Shown: in pieces, positions 59,861-64,000 of the stretch | Numbering within the stretch: the first letter of the stretch is position 1 | Layout: each line of letters begins with the position of its first letter | Origin: Lateolabrax maculatus | Lineage: Eukaryota; Chordata; Actinopteri; Acropomatiformes; Lateolabracidae | Length of the DNA: 64,000 nt | NCBI GenBank assembly: GCA_031216445.1 | Contig: CM062204.1 | Location: forward strand, 10,904,501 to 10,968,500 | Reading direction: 5' to 3' | The notes under the pieces: model-generated | What the model was told of the DNA's origin: nothing | What the model saw: the letters and a program-made list of their open reading frames with translations, nothing else | The model's database searches: none | Position numbers and translations under genes: made by a program

Positions 59861-60975
59861 CCCATAAAAAAAGCTGTACCCTCTCATTGTGTGTCTGTAT
59901 GTGTAAAAGTGTACTAAAAACCATGCTCCGCCTCAATGGAATTCACCACAACTGCTGAGTGTCTGTCCATTAATGTCTCTGCATGTGTTTAAGCCCTTTG
60001 GATCTGTCCTTTCTGATAACCGCTTCCTGTTGAAATTATTTGCGCAACTGAAAGAGAAAGGAAAGCCTATCTAAGCCACCATCCCACCCTGTACACCTTG
60101 TCTTGCCACCAAGTACAAGCTCAAACACTCTTCCCAGTCTGCAGCAGGGTGGGGTTAGACAGAAGGCCAGCCAGCCTGCCAGGAAGGAGCATGGTCTAAC
60201 AGGGATGCAGGTCTCAACACATCGCCTCCCAGTCGCTGACACTATTGCTAAGACTCAATCTCGTCTGCCTCCAAAGACCTGATACACTTCAGGTGCAGAA
60301 CACACATTTAAAATTTACGCACGCACATTTACGTCAAAGAATAGTCTTTCCAATGCACATAAACACAAAGTTATGCTTCCTCTCACTGTCATTAACCATG
60401 AGAAGGACTTCAAACACCAGGTGATATCATAGCAGCCTGGGAACAAACAGCACAGTTTCCTTAATCTTCACATGACTTCTCAGCACTTAGCCGATGCTTA
60501 ATTGCCAGGGAAAGTTTTAACATCTGCTTTTATTCAATAGTCTTTATTGGCATGAGTCACCCTCTATGCTACTGCCAGCCGCTTTCTACACCCAGCATTA
60601 TGTATTAAATAAAAATAAAAAAACAGAGAAGGAAAAACAGAATTTAACCAAAATTCCTGCACACAGAATGACTGATAAATAAATAAGGTACAAGCCAGGC
60701 TTTCATGGGTACTTAGTCCTTGGAGAAACAGGGTTTCATAATTCCAAACCCATGAAAAAATCAGACGATAACAAGGGGAGTAAAAGGCTGTGCTGCTATA
60801 TTTATAGGGGTAATCATTAAAGGGAAATGCAATTTGAAGTGGGAGGAAGGGGCAGTGATGGAACTTTTGGGTTCTTTGGATCTTCTCATATAACCTTTTT
60901 TCTACTTATCTCACTAACATGCCGTTTTTTATAATTACTTTGGGGGCATTGTCTTTTGTCTAAATACCAGACATT

Positions 60976-61043
60976 AGATAGACAACAGGAATGAAGGAGA
61001 GACAGACAGAGAATGACATGCAACAAAGGTCCCCAGCCTGACT
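60976..61043 (-). repeat. tRNA-derived SINE fragment
   Basis: Read on the minus strand: CAGGCTGGGGACCTTTGTTG, CATGTCATTCTC and a pyrimidine-rich tail. It matches the middle of the SINE at 22040-22207. Confidence 0.6.
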
Positions 61044-61169
61044 TCATTATTTTGTGGAAAGTATATGAAGGGGTTTTTTGTCATCTCCGTACTTTCAGAG
61101 TCGTGCTAAAACATACATTTATCTAACTACAAGAGAACAATGCTTTTCTTGTAACATACTTTAAATACA

Positions 61170-61400
61170 TTTAATGAAGTGTCCTCAATTACCTTATATA
61201 ATCCATCGCCATTGTAAGCAATTAACTATTCATTACTAAAACATCTGAGTTTCAGCTGCCTGCGTGGCCTGATTAACTGTTAATGATCTGAATGGTGATC
61301 AGTAATTATTGTCCCCCATCAAGTGGAAGAAAAAATTATTCTGATCATTTTCTTTACATACAGTTGAGGTCCTCTGTGGACACCTTTTATGCTACTGAAA
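61170..61400. promoter_or_regulatory. candidate conserved non-coding element
   Basis: Repeat-free block crowded with homeodomain cores: CTCAATTACC, AAGCAATTAACTATTCATTAC, GCCTGATTAACTGTTAATG, GATCAGTAATTATTG. An E-box (CAGCTG) sits between them. It resembles developmental enhancers, but no alignment was available. Confidence 0.38.
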
Positions 61401-62387
61401 TGCTACAAGTCCCTTAACCACTCAAACCTGTTACTATCCAGAGATATTGATTGTTTTCTTGTGTATTCCTGTGTGTGTGTGTGTGTGTGTGTGTGCATGT
61501 GTTTGTGTGAAAGTGGTCAAAGCAGAGCCAGGATGTCACCATGACCTGGTCACTATGTGGGATCATGACTCAGAAAGGGAGGGAACATGGAGAGAGGAAG
61601 AGAGATTAAGTCAGAGAGGTTTCGGTTGGGAGCTTACGAAGACACAAAAAAAAAAATGGGTAAAATGGGTAGTCCTCCACGTTTCGAAAGGATACTGCAA
61701 CAAACAACACGTTGAGCGTAAACTAATTATTATTATACAAAAATAGTTGGTAATTTACAGAATGTGCTTGACATGCGTAGCAACAGTAGCTAATGGTGGC
61801 TGAACTTAGTGAACGATCAATGAAGTGTAAAAATGCAACAAAACAGCCACTGGTAAACTGGAAATCCCAAATTATCCAGGACAAATGTATCTTTGAGATT
61901 ATGTACCTTACACAGCCTTTATGCCCTTCATTTCAAGTCAAATCCATCTTGCCCAGGAATATCTGATACATCTGGCTGGCCTGTGATCTGACACTGAGCC
62001 AAGGAATTTGTACAGTGAAGAAAAAACAGGGAGAGACTGATAAAAGGGAAATGATCTTTGGGGAAAGGTTAAAACAGACCAAAGGATGGAGCGTCAGAGT
62101 ATGGGACAGAGGTGGAGGTGAAAGTGTGGTCAGACTTACAGAAAAAAGGGATAAAAAGAGTAACGGCAGAGAGCGAGAGAGAGAGAAGGACGTTTAAAAA
62201 AGAAAGAAAAGATAGAAGGGTAAAAATGAGAGGAGGAAAAAACGGGAAATCAGAGAGGAGTTGGAGGCTGGGTGGAGTGTTTTTAGGTGTCTGGCTGTAA
62301 CAGCATGGGTCTCTCCCCTGACACCTCCACAACTTATCATCCCCGCATTCCTGCACAGGGACACTCCCCTGCCTACTGACACTCCAC

Positions 62388-62388
<1 letters not shown>

Positions 62389-62448
<60 letters not shown>

Positions 62449-62537
62449 CGTTTTAAGTGAAAGGGCACGTTGGCCTCCCTCTCCCAGGACATCTGGCTGC
62501 AGAAAGAGGGTTTGTCTTAGACATGTTTATGTATGTA

Positions 62538-62568
<31 letters not shown>
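62389..62568. repeat. (GT)n microsatellites at 62389-62448 and 62541-62568, then GA-rich
   Basis: Two GT tracts. The second runs straight into a GA-rich tract to about 62615. Confidence 0.96.
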
Positions 62569-62569
<1 letters not shown>

Positions 62570-64000
62570 AGATAGAGAGAGAGAGAGAGAGACAGAGAGA
62601 GAGCAGAAGAAAGAGAGAGAAATGAAAGCGAGGCACAAGAGAAAAGCAACAGACAAAGTAAGAAGGAAAGAAAGCAGTGTTGTGAGTGTTGTCACAAACA
62701 CGATTTCCGTTCACCACCTTAGCAGGGCCTTAGGTTGTGGCAAAGAGTACAGAAAACATTTCAGGGATTTCCTGCCATTCAAAGAGCCCCTGAGTCCCCT
62801 CTCCACTCCAACCTCGCATTCTGTTCACCTCCTTGAAGCTCTTGAAGTGTGGGGTGTGGCCACAGACCCTCGTTAATTCATTAAGGCATCCAGCCTGTGT
62901 GTGTGTGGCAGGCCAGAGGAAGCTCCCTGTGAACTCTACTGATTACAGCAGAGGTGATGTGTGTTGTTACAGCAGCTTGGTAGACAATGCAATGTTATGC
63001 AATGACAAAGGTGGAACTATAGCCATCTCTGACCCTGCTTTTTGGTCAGAGTTTTAAGCCCAAATACTAACTGATTTTCATAAAATGTCACACAAATAAA
63101 ATAACTCCTTATAATACTTTCATGTTACCTATCAACCAAATAGAAAAAAAACCTACCTAAAGTTTTGTAGATGTTTGCATGCTAGTGTCTGTGCTTTTCA
63201 CGCTTTTGCCAAAGATAGTTTTGTGGAAGAAGAAACTGTATTGCATTGAGGAGTAACTACCCAAAAATGGTTACCAAAGTTACCAAAGGGACTTTAGAGT
63301 ATGATTTACGTGGGATTATAATGTGTAAATATGTGTTAAGTCATATAACTGTGTGACAGTTAATAGGAGATTTATGTCTTAGGTCTCTGTGACCCCGACA
63401 GCTTCAGTGTTTTACCTCCTCTCTCGGAGACAGCCTCTGAGTGTGGACTGCTGTGATTCTTTGAGTCACTGGCTGGCTGCTAACAACATGTGGCTTGTAC
63501 AGTCACCAGAGCCGGAGGGCACAAAAGCTCTGATGGAACCGCTGTTGGCACAACAGAGGGCCGGGGGAGCGGGTGGCTCTGTAAAGTTATCTCTTTGAAA
63601 GGAAAGTGTGTGTGTGTGTGTGCGGTTGTAACTACGGGGAGTGTGTGTTGTTTTACGAGCGCTCCTTACCATCTCAGCCGCCTATAGCTTTGCTTTTAGA
63701 CTGTGATTAATAGGAGCCTGAGACGGCCATCAGAGAAATGCAACTTTGCACAACTATTAAATGTTTGCTGTGCTCTGCAGGAGTGAGTGCAAAACCTCTT
63801 CTAATGTGATCAGTTTGTGTAAAACATTGCACAGTTTTATGTTTAGGCATGTAACGTACCTCAAATGAATATCTTTAAATTGTTTTGTGCACAAGAGCTA
63901 CATATATAGAATGCAGATAGATAATAAGATGCCACATTTAGTCTTGTGTTCTTAAATGAATATGTACAATCATACTTGAAAGTTGCAGCAGAGCTTTTGG

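Larger units (their letters stand above)
55091..64000 (+). other. presumed intron 1, right part, rich in microsatellites
   Basis: Dinucleotide tracts at 56047-56083, 56189-56230, 57392-57435, 57530-57553, 61472-61494, 62389-62448 and 62541-62568, and a GATA-like tract at 55738-55785. Half of a fish repeat ('aaagggacagttcac') starts at 56417 and a SINE piece lies at 60976-61043. Unique blocks at 59350-59860 (GC-rich) and 61170-61400 (enhancer-like) are listed separately. No exon is recognised up to the edge. Confidence 0.45.

Noticed and set aside
29198..64000. Search for a second exon of the putative bnc2
   Set aside because: I looked for basonuclin-like coding segments flanked by AG/GT and found none. 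I therefore call the rest intronic, but short exons could be missed by eye.

Overview
The window is vertebrate genomic DNA, almost certainly from a teleost and probably a percomorph fish. Support for this: split genes with GT/AG introns, very dense (CA)n/(GT)n microsatellites, and dispersed repeats that resemble common fish families (a 'tagggctgcaac' inverted-terminal mini-element, a tRNA-derived SINE, a 'ctaataaactggc' 3' tail). There are no bacterial operons, CRISPR arrays or phage genes. Most of the 64 kb is intronic or intergenic.

Left third (about 1-18.5 kb), minus strand: the 5' part of centlein (cntln), which encodes a coiled-coil centrosome-linker protein. I could place one untranslated first exon and eight coding exons. 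All have consensus splice sites and compatible phases, and together they give 362 uninterrupted codons that align from end to end with the N-terminal third of vertebrate centlein. The signature exon reads ADKEFVWSLWKRLQV. The start codon is in exon 2. The gene runs off the left edge, so its remaining exons are outside the window.

Middle (about 18.5-28.2 kb): an intergenic stretch between two divergent promoters, with a few repeats, a SINE and possible conserved non-coding DNA.

Right (about 28.2-64 kb), plus strand: a CpG-rich, homopolymer-studded promoter leads to a candidate first exon ending at a clear splice donor after position 29197. No convincing exon follows in the remaining 34.8 kb, so this looks like a very large first intron. 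In human, the gene divergent from CNTLN is BNC2 (basonuclin-2), a zinc-finger regulator with multiple promoters and huge introns. I therefore infer that this is a bnc2 promoter, exon 1 and intron 1. This rests on synteny and layout, not on protein sequence. Several unique, homeodomain-motif-rich stretches in this intron and in the cntln introns are plausible conserved enhancers.

The rest is repeat-derived: a 468-bp TIR element (11.2 kb), a 172-bp mini-TIR element (8.8 kb), a ~1.06-kb inverted-terminal element (49.9-50.9 kb), a diverged tandem duplication (48.1-48.5 kb), a three-copy dispersed repeat (26.7, 37.7, 40.3 kb), an inverted pair of another repeat (5.7 and 25.9 kb), SINE pieces and many microsatellites. 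I see no new defence or biosynthetic system. The most interesting features are the uORF-bearing cntln leader, a fish glutamine-rich insert in centlein, and the candidate regulatory DNA around the divergent cntln/bnc2 pair.
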